Shown piece by piece: positions 9,196-18,970 of a DNA stretch of 64,000 nt. The notes under the pieces are model-generated. The model searched no databases. It saw only the letters and a list, made by a program, of their open reading frames with translations, and had not been told where the DNA came from. How positions within the stretch are numbered: the stretch's first letter is position 1; every line of letters begins with the position of its first letter. The position numbers were made by a program, and so were the translations under genes. The DNA is from an uncultured Eubacterium sp. (GTDB lineage Bacteria; Bacillota; Clostridia; Peptostreptococcales; Anaerovoracaceae): NCBI GenBank assembly GCA_946555345.1, contig CAMNSS010000015.1, positions 1-64,000 of the forward strand. Direction: 5' to 3'.

Positions 9196-10449
9196 CTATT
9201 TTATAAGCGCCTTGGCGATCTCTTCCATCGGCACACTTTCCTGCTCTGATGTTGCCATATCTTTAATCGCAACGCTGTTCTTGGCAAGCTCATCTTCTCC
9301 GATCACGATGGTCTTTTTCGCATGAATCCGGTTCGCATACTTGAACTGGTTTTTGATATTCCTGCCCATGATATCCATCTGCACGGCAAGGCCTTCTTGC
9401 CGCAGCTGCCGCATCAATTTCAATCCGGCCGCCTTCGCTTCATCTCCCATCACTGCGATAAATGCATCGACGCCTTCCGTCTCGGGAATCTCGACGCCGC
9501 ACTTTTCCATCGTCAAAAGCAGCCGCTCCTTCCCCAGGCCGTATCCCACGCCCGGTGTTGACGGACCGCCGATTTCTTCTACAAGGCCGTCGTAGCGGCC
9601 GCCGCCGCATACTGTCCCCTGTGCGCCTATTTTGGTGGTGACAAACTCAAAAGCGGTTTTCGTATAATAGTCCAGCCCCCTTACGATTCCCGGATCGACC
9701 ACGTATTCGATCCCCATCGCATCCAGGTTGGATTTTAGCTGTTCAAATGCATCCCGGCAGTCATCGCACAGATAATCCAGCATCATCGGCGCACCCGCGG
9801 AAAGCTCCTGGCAAATCGGGGACTTGCAGTCCAAAATCCGCATCGGGTTTCGTTCGTACCTGTCCTTGCAGGTATCGCAGAGCGCATCGTACTTCGGTTT
9901 GAGAAATTCCCTAAGCGCCTCCCGGTGTTTTTTCCGGCAGTTCGGGCATCCCACGCTGTTGATCCGAAGCTCGATATCGGTGATCCCCATCGCCTGCAAA
10001 AAGTCATAAGCGTGGCTGATGCATTCGGCATCCGCCATCATGTCCGCCGTGCCGAAGGTTTCAACGCCGAACTGGTGAAATTCCCGCAGCCTGCCCGCCT
10101 GCGGCTTCTCGTAGCGGAAGCACGGGATACTGTAATAAAACTTGTTTGGCTGCACCCCTGCATAGAGCTTATGCTCAGCGAACGCGCGCACGGCCGGGGA
10201 AGTCCCCTCCGGCTTTAGGGTGATGCTCCTGTTTCCGTAATCGGTAAAAGTATACATCTCCTTCTGCACGATATCGGTCGTATCGCCCACGCCCCTCTGG
10301 AAAAGCTCCGTATGTTCGAAAACCGGCGTCCTGATTTCCTCGTATCCGTACTTTTTGCAAAGCTCTGCAAAAGCCTGCTCGATATAGTGCCATTTGTACG
10401 CCTGGCCAGGCAATACGTCCTTCGTTCCTTTCGGTGCATTCGTCAGCAT
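9196..10449 (-). CDS. hisS: histidyl-tRNA synthetase
   Basis: A class II synthetase of 417 aa. Motif 2 is seen as FRYEKPQAGRLREFHQFGVE; the histidine-A motif is GLDYYTKTAFEF, and the GGGRYDGLVEEIG and GYGLGKER stretches (motif 3) are intact. A CPNC/CDTC cysteine set lies in the insertion region. ATG 10449 is chosen (MLTNAPKGTKDVLPG) with GGAGGG upstream; the track extension runs back into hemZ. The start overlaps the hemZ stop by 7 bp, so the two are translationally coupled. Confidence 0.97.
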   Translation of the reverse strand: MLTNAPKGTKDVLPGQAYKWHYIEQAFAELCKKYGYEEIRTPVFEHTELFQRGVGDTTDIVQKEMYTFTDYGNRSITLKPEGTSPAVRAFAEHKLYAGVQPNKFYYSIPCFRYEKPQAGRLREFHQFGVETFGTADMMADAECISHAYDFLQAMGITDIELRINSVGCPNCRKKHREALREFLKPKYDALCDTCKDRYERNPMRILDCKSPICQELSAGAPMMLDYLCDDCRDAFEQLKSNLDAMGIEYVVDPGIVRGLDYYTKTAFEFVTTKIGAQGTVCGGGRYDGLVEEIGGPSTPGVGYGLGKERLLLTMEKCGVEIPETEGVDAFIAVMGDEAKAAGLKLMRQLRQEGLAVQMDIMGRNIKNQFKYANRIHAKKTIVIGEDELAKNSVAIKDMATSEQESVPMEEIAKALIK

Positions 10450-11996
10450 ATTCTTTCCCTCCACAAGTTGTCTGCTTTTCTCTGAATCATTTCCTCGATC
10501 CGCTCGATATATATTTCGTAGTTTGACACGTTGGCGACCCGTTCCAGCCTGTTTTCCGCCGGAAAATAAACCTTGCTGATTCCGCCCGCGCCAAGCGCTA
10601 AGATGGACTGCGCCTCCTCCATGATCCTGATGTTGTACACAGATAAGGCATCGTCCTTGCAAAACCCGATATTTTCCGTGTTGCCCGACGTATGCTTCTG
10701 CCGGTAAAGATAGTACGGCCTGTAGCCGTGTTTTCGAAGCGTCCTGTGGGCATCCGCCAGCATATCATCCCGCATAGCTTCATCCTTATAATGAAATGCC
10801 GAATCGAGTTCCTTGAGCCTCGACGCCCGCTTGACTGCCAGCGTATGGAGCGTGATATTCTCTGCGCCGAGTGCGATCATCTGCGCCAGGCTATGATTAA
10901 AATCATCCAAGGTCTCCCCCGGAAGCCCCGCAATCAGATCTGCGTTGATCCAGGAAAACCCGGCATCTCTTGCCAGCGAAAAGGCGCGAAGCGTATCATC
11001 CGCCGTGTGCGCCCTGCCGATGATTTTTAGCGTCTCATCCTTCATCGACTGGGGATTTATACTGATTCTGCCCACACCGCAGCGTTTCAAAACAGCGATC
11101 TTTTCCGCCGTAATGGTATCCGGCCGTCCCGCTTCCACTGTATATTCCGCAAGCGATGCCAGCTCGAAGCTGTCCGCGATTTTTTGCAAAAGCGCCGCAA
11201 GCTGGTTTTCATCCAGCGTAGTAGGCGTTCCGCCGCCGATATAAAGGGATTCCGGGATTCGCCCTCCCGCCTTCACCAGTCCTGCGCAATACGAAAGCTC
11301 TTTATAAAGCGCCTCCAAATACCTGTCGATTTCCGGCCTTGCCACCTGATTTGATGTAAAAGCGCAGTAAAGGCATCTGGTGGGACAGAACGGAATGCCG
11401 AGGTATATGGATATGCTTTCCGGTTTCGGCCGTCCCAAAAGATGGCGCTGGTAGTCCAAGATTTCCGTCACCAGCGCACTCTTTGCCGGGTGCAGCAGAT
11501 AGTCCCGCTCTAAGGTTTTCTGCACTTTTTTCAGCATTTCCGCATCGCACGCATTCGCCCCATGCATTCTTTTTTCATCATACGTTTTCGGATCGCACGC
11601 GCCCGCACCCTGCATCTTTGCAGCCTGCCCCGCAATAAGGCCGTCATACAGCTCCCCCGCCAGCTTTACCGGCCGGATGCCCGTCAAAATACCCCACTTC
11701 GGGGATTTTCCCGTCTCGCGCTGCAAGTCCCGGTAAAGTGCGCGTTTCAGTTCATCCTTATCGCCCTGAAAGCGAAATACCTTGCAGGAGATTCCGTCCA
11801 GCCCGCTGCCGCCCGCTGCCATGTTATCCCGGCAAATCCCGCCGCCAGCCGCACTAGGCCCGCCGCTTTCCGCCGTTTCCCTGCTAGCTGCACTTTCCCC
11901 TGTTAGCTGGTACTGCTCTTTCGGCAGAAATACCTTGATCAGCTCTTCATACTGATGAAGCTGCTGGCCGGCGCCTTCGATCCTGCACCTATACAA
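10443..11996 (-). CDS. hemZ: HemZ-type coproporphyrinogen III oxidase-like radical SAM protein
   Basis: An oxygen-independent coproporphyrinogen dehydrogenase-like radical SAM enzyme. The cluster motif CPTRCLYCAF (CX3CX2C) follows the YLGIPF signature; YIGGGTPT, the GRISINPQS strand and LIAGLPGETLDDF are all intact. The start is taken as TTG 11996 (L32 of the track ORF), which has AAGGAG 8 bases upstream and overlaps the MBL stop by 8 bp. The N-terminal third carries two Gly/Ala/Ser-rich, low-complexity stretches (after KEQYQLTGES and around MQGAGACD) unusual for the family. HemZ-like proteins often lack proven haem activity, so the substrate is open. Confidence 0.85.
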   Translation of the reverse strand: MYRCRIEGAGQQLHQYEELIKVFLPKEQYQLTGESAASRETAESGGPSAAGGGICRDNMAAGGSGLDGISCKVFRFQGDKDELKRALYRDLQRETGKSPKWGILTGIRPVKLAGELYDGLIAGQAAKMQGAGACDPKTYDEKRMHGANACDAEMLKKVQKTLERDYLLHPAKSALVTEILDYQRHLLGRPKPESISIYLGIPFCPTRCLYCAFTSNQVARPEIDRYLEALYKELSYCAGLVKAGGRIPESLYIGGGTPTTLDENQLAALLQKIADSFELASLAEYTVEAGRPDTITAEKIAVLKRCGVGRISINPQSMKDETLKIIGRAHTADDTLRAFSLARDAGFSWINADLIAGLPGETLDDFNHSLAQMIALGAENITLHTLAVKRASRLKELDSAFHYKDEAMRDDMLADAHRTLRKHGYRPYYLYRQKHTSGNTENIGFCKDDALSVYNIRIMEEAQSILALGAGGISKVYFPAENRLERVANVSNYEIYIERIEEMIQRKADNLWRERIC

Positions 11997-12612
11997 AAGG
12001 ATTGCTCCTTTTTTCCACGCCGATTTCAGTCGGTCCCATGTGTCCCGGAAGAACCAGCGTATCATCCGGCAGCACGAACAGCTTCGCATGGATCGAATCC
12101 TTTAGCTGTTGAAAAGAGCATCCCGGAAAATCGGTCCGCCCGATGGACTGCTGGAACAGCGTGTCCCCGCTGAATAAAACCTTATCCTCCTCTGCGTAAA
12201 CGCACATCCCGCCCGGGGAATGGCCCGGCGTATGGAAAAACTTCAATTCGATGTTCCCCACCTGCAAGATATCGCCGTCTTTCACGAAAATATCCGCTTT
12301 CACCGTATCCGGCGTTCCAAAAGATGCGCTAAAATTAAAATCAACATCGCCCAGCATCTCTTCTTCCGCCTCATGCGCCACGACCTTGGCAGCAGGAAAA
12401 TCCTTTAAATGCTGGTTAACCCCGCAGATATGATCTGAATGACCATGCGTGAGAATGATATACACGATATCGATCCCTTCCTCCTCAACCAGGTTTGTCA
12501 GCACGGGATTATATCCGCCAGGGTCTACGATAAATCCTTTCTTGGTTTCCTCATCTACTGCTAGGTACGTATTGACTTGCAGTGCACCGCTCGGTAAATT
12601 TCTTACTTTCAT
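11989..12612 (-). CDS. MBL-fold hydrolase (YqgX/glyoxalase II-like)
   Basis: A 207-aa metallo-beta-lactamase-fold hydrolase. The binuclear zinc ligands are visible as THGHSDHICGV, TPGHSPGG, FSGDTLF and the terminal PGHMGPTEIGVEKRSNPF. It resembles the YqgX/YcbL branch next to glyoxalase II, so a thioester hydrolase role (hydroxyacylglutathione-like or persulfide substrate) is a guess. ATG 12612 has GAGGAG 7 bases upstream. The relA-dtd-MBL-hemZ-hisS order is common in Clostridia. Confidence 0.85.
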   Translation of the reverse strand: MKVRNLPSGALQVNTYLAVDEETKKGFIVDPGGYNPVLTNLVEEEGIDIVYIILTHGHSDHICGVNQHLKDFPAAKVVAHEAEEEMLGDVDFNFSASFGTPDTVKADIFVKDGDILQVGNIELKFFHTPGHSPGGMCVYAEEDKVLFSGDTLFQQSIGRTDFPGCSFQQLKDSIHAKLFVLPDDTLVLPGHMGPTEIGVEKRSNPFV

Positions 12613-12689
12613 ATGCAATCTCCTCATGATTTCTTTTCGACTTTTCGCCGGGTCTTTATATAATCTATTTGCCTCTTTTTACTAGGAGC

Positions 12690-13139
12690 TTAAAAGTTTT
12701 TTCGGCTGTCCAGCAGGATCGTAACAGGTCCATCGTTGTGGATTTCGACCAGCATATCCGCCTGGAAAACGCCTTCTTCCACAGAAAGCCCAGCGTCCTT
12801 CATCTTCCCAATCACTGTTTTGTAAAGCGCATTGGCTTCTTCCGGCGGAGCGGCCTTCGTAAAACTCGGGCGCTTGCCCTTCCGCACATCGCCCAGCAAG
12901 GTAAACTGGGAAACGGCAAGAATCCCGCCGCCAATATCGGTTACGCTGCGGTTCATCTTTCCCGCATCATCCTCAAAAATCCGAAGCCCTGTTACCTTAT
13001 CCGCAATATAAACTGCATCCTTCTCAGTATCGCCTGCTTCAACGCCGATCAGGACCATCAGGCCATGCCCGGATTTTCCCGCCAGCACGCCATTCACTGT
13101 TACGCTGCTCCTCTTGACTCTCTGTACGACTGCCCTCAT
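12690..13139 (-). CDS. dtd: D-aminoacyl-tRNA deacylase
   Basis: Removes D-amino acids and glycine mis-attached to tRNA. The 149-aa protein has the RAVVQRV start, the conserved [23 protein letters not shown] motif and the C-terminal [15 protein letters not shown] (the NxGP(V/F)T motif). ATG 13139 with AAAAGG upstream is preferred; the longer track ORF reads into a purine-rich spacer. It directly follows relA. Confidence 0.96.
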   Translation of the reverse strand: MRAVVQRVKRSSVTVNGVLAGKSGHGLMVLIGVEAGDTEKDAVYIADKVTGLRIFEDDAGKMNRSVTDIGGGILAVSQFTLLGDVRKGKRPSFTKAAPPEEANALYKTVIGKMKDAGLSVEEGVFQADMLVEIHNDGPVTILLDSRKNF

Positions 13140-13186
13140 GCTTTTTTCCTTTTCGCTTGTTCCCTTTACACGTTCCCTTTTCCCGC

Positions 13187-15394
13187 TCACGCTTTCGCCC
13201 GGTACGCCTCCGATATGCCGGGAACGTTCTTTAAAGAACGGCATATTTTTTCAATTTGGTTCTTATCTTTAATGCTCAAAGTTAACATGATATTGACCGT
13301 TTCGTTCTTATCCGCCCGTGCGTTGATCCCAGATATTCCGACATCCATATCCTCGCAGATCTTGGATATATTAGACAGCAGGCCTTTTTGATCCTTTGCC
13401 ATCAAGTTGATCTGCGCATGGAAAGACTTGTCCAGTATATCCGGACTCCATGAAACCTTGATGCAGCGTTCCTTATCGCCGTCCGTAAATGCTTTAAGAT
13501 TATCGCAATCAGCCCGGTGTACCGATATGCCCCGTCCCTTCGTGATGAACCCGGTAATTTCATCCCCCGGTACAGGATTACAGCATTTCGCCATCCTGAT
13601 CATCAGGTTATCCACGCCTTCCACGATAACGCCTGAATCATCATCTGGCCTCCGTTTTTGATGGCTGATCCGCTTCTGTGTCTTTTCATTGATCTCATTG
13701 AGGTTTTCCAGGAGCGTTTTTTCCTTCTCTTCTTCCTCCGCTTGCTGCTCTGCCGCCTCATAATGCAGGAGCAGGTTGGTGAGCTTTGTCTGCAACGGAC
13801 CGCCGCCTGATAGCTGCTGATACAGTTCGTCGCTGTTTTTATAGCCCAGCTCCTTGATCGCCTTGTTGACATAGGCGTTCTTCATCAAAATGCGCGGATC
13901 ATAGCCCTTCTTTCTGATGTACCGGTCGATCTGGTCCTTCCCTTTGTCGATTGCATCCGATTTGTTTTCCTTTTTCAGCCACTGCCTGATCTTATTGCGG
14001 GCGGAACTGCTCTTGGCGATCTTGAGCCAGTCGATGGAAGGCCCAGCGGCGTTCGGCGAGGTGACGATTTCAATGATGTTGCCGTTCTCCAGCTTATGGT
14101 CGATCGTCACCATTTTTCCATTTACTTTTGCGCCCACGCACTTGCATCCCACGTCGGAATGGATTTTAAATGCGAAGTCGAGCGGGGTTGCGCCCGCTGG
14201 CAGTTCGATCACATCGCCCTGCGGCGTGAAGACGAACACCTGGCTGGAAAACAGATCCATCTTGAGGGATTCCATAAATTCCTTCGGATCTTTTACATCC
14301 TTCTGCCATTCCAAGGCCTGCCGCAGCCAGGACAGCTTGACTTCTTCTTTATCACTTTTAATGCCCTCTTTATATTTCCAGTGCGCCGCAATGCCGTATT
14401 CGGCGATCTTATGCATTTCATACGTCCTGATCTGTATTTCAAACGGCTTTCCGCTTTCCCCAAGCACTGTCGTATGAAGCGACTGGTACATATTTGGTTT
14501 CGGCATGGCGACGTAATCCTTGAACCTGCCCTGAATTGGCGTCCACATCGTATGGACCAGCCCCAGTACGGCATAGCAGTCCCGCACGGTTTCCACGATG
14601 ATCCGCACTGCCATCAGGTCAAAGATTTCATCCAGGTTTTTATGCTGGTATTTCATCTTTTTATAGATGCTGTAAAAGTGCTTGGAACGGCCGTATATAT
14701 CGTATTTGATATCGATTTCATCGAGGGATTTCTTAATCTGCGTTACGACCTGGTTGATCGCATCCTCCCGCTTTTCCTTGCGCTCGCTCACCTGCTCAGC
14801 CAAATCGTAGTAAGCTTCCGGCTCGAGGAATTTAAGCGCAATGTCCTCAAGCTCCATTTTCATGGCGTAGATGCCGAGCCTTGCCGCCAGAGGCGCATAG
14901 ATATCCAGCGTTTCCCGGCATTTTTCAATGATTTTATCGTGCGTCATATAGTTGATCGTGCGCAGGTTGTGAAGCCTGTCGGAGAGTTTCAAAATCAGTA
15001 CCCGGATATCTTTCGACATTGCGAGGAACATCTTGCGCAGGTTTTCAACCTGGCGTTCCTCCTTGCTTTCAAATTTCAAAGAACCGAGCTTGGTCACACC
15101 GTCAACCAAAAGCTCGACTTCCGTACCGAAATCAGCGATCAGCTCTTCCTTCGTATACGGCGTGTCCTCAACCACATCATGAAGAAGCCCGGCAACAATC
15201 GTCTCCTCATCCATGCCAAGGCCTGCCAGTATTTCCGCCACAGCCAGCGGATGGATCAAATAAGGTTCTCCCGACTTCCGCAGTTGTCCCCTATGCATTT
15301 CCTCAGCGACATCATAAGCCTTGCCGATCAGTTCCATGTCATAATTCGGATTGAATTCCGATATCGTGGTTAAAAACTCGCTTCTTCTCTTCAT
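13187..15394 (-). CDS. relA: bifunctional (p)ppGpp synthetase/hydrolase (Rel)
   Basis: Makes and degrades the stringent-response alarmone. The hydrolase HD domain is intact ([24 protein letters not shown]), the synthetase domain has [13 protein letters not shown], followed by a TGS domain ([14 protein letters not shown]), a conserved-cysteine helical region ([13 protein letters not shown]) and a C-terminal ACT domain. The 735 aa equal the long RSH norm. ATG 15394 lies 16 bp after the secDF stop. Both active sites look complete, so it is probably bifunctional. Confidence 0.96.
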   Translation of the reverse strand: MKRRSEFLTTISEFNPNYDMELIGKAYDVAEEMHRGQLRKSGEPYLIHPLAVAEILAGLGMDEETIVAGLLHDVVEDTPYTKEELIADFGTEVELLVDGVTKLGSLKFESKEERQVENLRKMFLAMSKDIRVLILKLSDRLHNLRTINYMTHDKIIEKCRETLDIYAPLAARLGIYAMKMELEDIALKFLEPEAYYDLAEQVSERKEKREDAINQVVTQIKKSLDEIDIKYDIYGRSKHFYSIYKKMKYQHKNLDEIFDLMAVRIIVETVRDCYAVLGLVHTMWTPIQGRFKDYVAMPKPNMYQSLHTTVLGESGKPFEIQIRTYEMHKIAEYGIAAHWKYKEGIKSDKEEVKLSWLRQALEWQKDVKDPKEFMESLKMDLFSSQVFVFTPQGDVIELPAGATPLDFAFKIHSDVGCKCVGAKVNGKMVTIDHKLENGNIIEIVTSPNAAGPSIDWLKIAKSSSARNKIRQWLKKENKSDAIDKGKDQIDRYIRKKGYDPRILMKNAYVNKAIKELGYKNSDELYQQLSGGGPLQTKLTNLLLHYEAAEQQAEEEEKEKTLLENLNEINEKTQKRISHQKRRPDDDSGVIVEGVDNLMIRMAKCCNPVPGDEITGFITKGRGISVHRADCDNLKAFTDGDKERCIKVSWSPDILDKSFHAQINLMAKDQKGLLSNISKICEDMDVGISGINARADKNETVNIMLTLSIKDKNQIEKICRSLKNVPGISEAYRAKA

Positions 15395-15410
15395 AATACA
15401 GTCTTACCCT

Positions 15411-17648
15411 CTATTTACCTTCGTGCTTTTTCTTGTTCTTTTTGCTCTTCTTGATCTGTTTTTCATATTTGGACAGGCTTCCCGCCTTGGAAAATCCATA
15501 ATAGAGCGGACTACATATGCCGATAGATGAATATGCGCCTGCGATGATGCCGACCATAAGCGGCAGTACGAACTCCCGGATCACATCCCCCGCCATGATA
15601 AGAAGCGGCACCATTACGATGAGCGTTGTAATAGAAGTCATGAGCGACCTGCCCAAAGTCTGGGTGATGCTGGAATCAATCATCTCCTCCGTGTTGCCCT
15701 TCTTCATATACTTGAGATTCTCACGTATCCTGTCAAATATAACGATGGTATCGTTTATCGAATAACCTACTACCGTCAAAATCCCTGCGATAAACGGATT
15801 ATTGACCGTAATGTTGAAAATCGCATAAAAGGCGATCACGATCAGCACATCATGAAGCACGCCCAGAAGCGCAGCGCCGCCAAATTTCCACTGGGAAAAC
15901 CGGAACCTGATATAAACCAGCATACAGGCAGCGGCAATCACGATCGCAAGGATCGCATTGTTTCTCAATTCTTTTCCAACAGAAGGACCGAACAATTCTT
16001 CCGCGATTACATCTTCCTCCGTCGTGCCGAAGGCCTTGTTGATCGCACCCACCACCTCGGTTCTCTCATCGCTATCAAGGGATTCAATGGTTCTGATCAC
16101 GACTTCTTCGTTTTTATCGCCGGAATAAATGATTTCAGGCTTCAGCTTATACGGCGCAATCGCATCCTCCACCTCTGAAATGGCAACCTTCTTGCCCATA
16201 TCCATCTGGATCATCGTTCCGCCGGTAAAGTCGATGCCGTAGTTCAGCCCCCTGGCGATGCCAAACGCCAGTCCGGCTACCAAGATGATAATTGACAAAA
16301 GGTAGAATTTCTTGCGATGCTTGATGAAATGCAGTTCCTTTTTAATGCAAAAGGACGCCTGGTTATCTGCGTTAATGCCAAAGAAAGATTTCTTCCCCAT
16401 CCTTTTGCTATCTGCCATGAGGCTGACATAAAGCTGCGTAATCACAACAGCGGTAAACAAGCTGACGATAATACCGATCATGAAGGTCCAAGCGAATCCC
16501 TTCACTGCGCTCGTGCCGACCTCATAGAGAATAACAGCTGCGATCAGCGTCGTTACCTGCGAATCGGTTACTGTAGTCATTGCCCGCTTGAAGCCGGTAT
16601 TGACAGCGACCCGGACCGTTTTCCCTGCCATGATCTCTTCACGGATGCGGGAAAAGATTACGACATTGGCATCTACTGCCATGCCGACCGAAAGGATGAT
16701 TCCTGCAATGCCCGGCAAAGTAAGCACGCTTCCCATCAGCACCATGATATTGAGTACGATGACAACATAGAACATCAGCGCTAAGTCAGCCGCAATGCCC
16801 ATGCCCCTATATGCAGCCAGCATGATCAAAAGGATCAGCGCTAACCCTGCAAGCCCAGCGTAGACGCTCATTTCCAGCGCATTATAGCCGATTTTTGCCG
16901 ATTGCACGGAAGAATTTACCTCTTCCAGCTCCAGCGGAAGCGCGCCGCCCCTGATCAATGCAGACAGGCCGGACGCTTCTTCCTGCGTGAATCCGCCCGC
17001 ACCGCCTGTTATCGTACAGTTTCCACCACTGATCGGCCCGTTTTGTACTCTCGGAGCCGATATGATCTGGCCATCCAGCAGAATCATAATCGCATCATTA
17101 AAAACCCCGTCTACCGCCGAGGTCACATTCCCGCTGTAAGCCGTGCTAGTTGCTTCATAAAATAAATCTGAACCTTTGCGGTCAAATTCCAGGGCCACCG
17201 CATATCCGGCCGACTTGTCATCAGTCGTGGCATATGCATCCTTGACATTACCGCCATCCAGTACGATTCGCCCGTCTGCCAAGGCAAACTGCAACTGGGC
17301 TGTCTGCCCGATCTGGTTTATCGCCTCCTGTGCATCCTCTGCGCCCGGAAGCTCTACCCTGATACGTTTTTCACCTTCTATTGTAACGACGGGTTCTGCC
17401 AATCCCAGTTGGTTTACCCGCTCTTCGATCACTGCCTGCGTTTGTTCCATCGCCTTGCGAAGTTCTTCGCCGTCCAGATCGGTCTTCGCTTCCATGACAA
17501 CATAAACGCCGCCTTTAATATCGAGCCCCAGCTTGATCCTCTCTTTTAACGGCTGCACCGGACCTGCCCCGAAAATAGTAAGATACCATCCTGCGGCAAT
17601 AATAAGCACAAATAGTATTGCTAAAACCTTTTTTAACTTATGATTCAT
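15411..17648 (-). CDS. secDF: protein translocase subunit SecDF (fused)
   Basis: A membrane partner of SecYEG that uses proton motive force to complete export. One 745-aa chain contains SecD (N-terminal TM, LGLDIKGGVYVVMEA, LPGAEDAQEAI, GMAVDANVVIFSRIREE) and SecF (LNYGIDFTGGTMIQM, GYSINDTIVIFDRIREN), for 12 predicted TM segments. Many clostridia have separate secD and secF; here they are fused as in Bacillus. ATG 17648 with GGAGG upstream. The C-terminus is a Lys-rich cytoplasmic tail. yajC lies two genes upstream. Confidence 0.95.
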   Translation of the reverse strand: MNHKLKKVLAILFVLIIAAGWYLTIFGAGPVQPLKERIKLGLDIKGGVYVVMEAKTDLDGEELRKAMEQTQAVIEERVNQLGLAEPVVTIEGEKRIRVELPGAEDAQEAINQIGQTAQLQFALADGRIVLDGGNVKDAYATTDDKSAGYAVALEFDRKGSDLFYEATSTAYSGNVTSAVDGVFNDAIMILLDGQIISAPRVQNGPISGGNCTITGGAGGFTQEEASGLSALIRGGALPLELEEVNSSVQSAKIGYNALEMSVYAGLAGLALILLIMLAAYRGMGIAADLALMFYVVIVLNIMVLMGSVLTLPGIAGIILSVGMAVDANVVIFSRIREEIMAGKTVRVAVNTGFKRAMTTVTDSQVTTLIAAVILYEVGTSAVKGFAWTFMIGIIVSLFTAVVITQLYVSLMADSKRMGKKSFFGINADNQASFCIKKELHFIKHRKKFYLLSIIILVAGLAFGIARGLNYGIDFTGGTMIQMDMGKKVAISEVEDAIAPYKLKPEIIYSGDKNEEVVIRTIESLDSDERTEVVGAINKAFGTTEEDVIAEELFGPSVGKELRNNAILAIVIAAACMLVYIRFRFSQWKFGGAALLGVLHDVLIVIAFYAIFNITVNNPFIAGILTVVGYSINDTIVIFDRIRENLKYMKKGNTEEMIDSSITQTLGRSLMTSITTLIVMVPLLIMAGDVIREFVLPLMVGIIAGAYSSIGICSPLYYGFSKAGSLSKYEKQIKKSKKNKKKHEGK

Positions 17649-17773
17649 CCAATCCTCCAAATATGCATTTCTATTTCAAAAGACAACAAAGAATCCATTT
17701 CATCATATCCTTAATATATTACTACTTTTTGGCTTTCTTCACAAGGGCAAATCCGTTGATTTTTCTATATTCG

Positions 17774-18142
17774 TCATGATTTCCCGCTATTTGATCCCAA
17801 GATGCCGCCAGCTCCGCCTAAAAGAAGCGGGATCACATAGGAAGCATGAAAACTCCGTATGCCAAACGAACCTGCGAAAACGCTGCCTGCGGCAAACAAA
17901 ATGAGCAAAAGGAAAAGCGCAGCGGCGCCAAGCCCTACGAACAAACCCTTTTTGCCAACGATTTTTCCTTCCAATATTCCCAGCAACAAGGCGGAAGCCG
18001 CCAGGCAGGACACGAGGCCGGCAAAAGTCCAGCTTTCCCGAAAAGCGGTGAAATTGAGCAAAGCCGCTAAAACGAGCGTCGAAAGCAGAAAAAGCCCCAA
18101 TGCGATAATGTACGCCTTTAACGATTTTCTTACGATTTCCAT
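17774..18142 (-). CDS. small membrane protein, TIGR04086/YrzE-like
   Basis: A 122-aa protein with four hydrophobic segments, a small-residue-rich second half (LLLGGAGGILGSN) and a short basic N-terminus. Its position between yajC and secDF matches the TIGR04086 family of Firmicutes; function unknown. ATG has GGGGAGGTG upstream. Family assignment rests on size, topology and context. Confidence 0.7.
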   Translation of the reverse strand: MEIVRKSLKAYIIALGLFLLSTLVLAALLNFTAFRESWTFAGLVSCLAASALLLGILEGKIVGKKGLFVGLGAAALFLLLILFAAGSVFAGSFGIRSFHASYVIPLLLGGAGGILGSNSGKS

Positions 18143-18262
18143 AATGCACCTCCCCTACAGTATATTGCAGCAAAGGCGGCGGTATACAAAAATTAAAAAG
18201 AAGCGGCCGCTGCGGCTTAGGCGATCTGCGCACCGGGCTATGCTTCGCACCATCAATAAAAT

Positions 18263-18305
18263 TATACACATAAAAAAAGATGGCTGCCCATCTTTTTTAT
18301 GTGTA
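18263..18305 (-). terminator. terminator after yajC
   Basis: ATACACATAAAAAAAGATGG pairs with CCATCTTTTTTATGTGTAT across a 3-nt loop, with one unpaired A. It lies just past the yajC stop on the minus strand. The stem's own A/T blocks supply the U-run, so it can work in both directions. Confidence 0.75.
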
Positions 18306-18318
18306 TATCTTCAATGCT

Positions 18319-18801
18319 TTATTTTTCTTCCGTTTCATCAGAAACTTCCGCCTCAACAGTTTCTTCCTGCCCTGCCGCTTCTTCTGTTTCTTCCGGTTCA
18401 TCTTCCTGTGCGTCCGGTTCGTCTGCAACAGGAGCAGCCTTCTTCATCCTCTTAGGCTTTGCCTTCTTTACTTCAGCTTCATCGTCGTCATCCACATCAT
18501 AGTCTTCCGGCTTAGCCTTCGCAGAACGCCTCTTGCCTTCTTCTACAACCTTGGAAACGGCCCATCTCATGATTTCAAATTTCAGCTTGTCTGCGCCGAC
18601 CTGAATAATCAGGGACTCTTCCTTCGTCTTCACGATCTTGCCGCAGATGCCGCCGATCGTAATGATCTCATCGCCCACCTGCACGCCGCTTCTCATCGCA
18701 TTAATTTCCCGCTCGCGTTTTTTCTGTGGCCTGATCAATAAAAAGTACATTACTACAAACAGAATAATTAAAGGCAATAGCATTGTTAACGTTCCACTCA
18801 T
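18319..18801 (-). CDS. yajC: preprotein translocase accessory subunit YajC
   Basis: A single N-terminal TM helix (LLPLIILFVVMYFLLIRPQKK, the diagnostic IRPQ motif) followed by the small soluble domain (VGDEIITIGGICGKIV). The protein is 160 aa, clearly longer than the usual 85-115. The extra C-terminal part is a charged, Glu/Lys/Ala-rich disordered tail beginning near YDVDDDDEAEV. ATG with AGGAGGAG upstream. It assists SecDF, two genes downstream. Confidence 0.94.
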   Translation of the reverse strand: MSGTLTMLLPLIILFVVMYFLLIRPQKKREREINAMRSGVQVGDEIITIGGICGKIVKTKEESLIIQVGADKLKFEIMRWAVSKVVEEGKRRSAKAKPEDYDVDDDDEAEVKKAKPKRMKKAAPVADEPDAQEDEPEETEEAAGQEETVEAEVSDETEEK

Positions 18802-18862
18802 TTAGTACTCCTCCTATTTGGGTTTACAATTTTCCGGGCATTCTATCAAAACATGGATATAA

Positions 18863-18949
18863 TGGTGCCGGCGATGGGGGTCGAACCCATACGGTGTTGC
18901 CACCACGGGATTTTGAGTCCCGCACGTCTGCCAATTCCATCACGCCGGC
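18863..18949 (-). tRNA. tRNA-Leu (anticodon CAA)
   Basis: An 87-nt cloverleaf with encoded CCA: acceptor GCCGGCG/CGCCGGC, type II long variable arm, anticodon loop CTCAAAA with CAA at positions 34-36, and a T-loop GGGTTCGACCCCC region. It decodes UUG leucine codons. It lies between the RND exporter and yajC on the same strand and may be processed from their read-through transcript. Confidence 0.95.
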
Positions 18950-18970
18950 GTAACAAAACCAATTATACCA

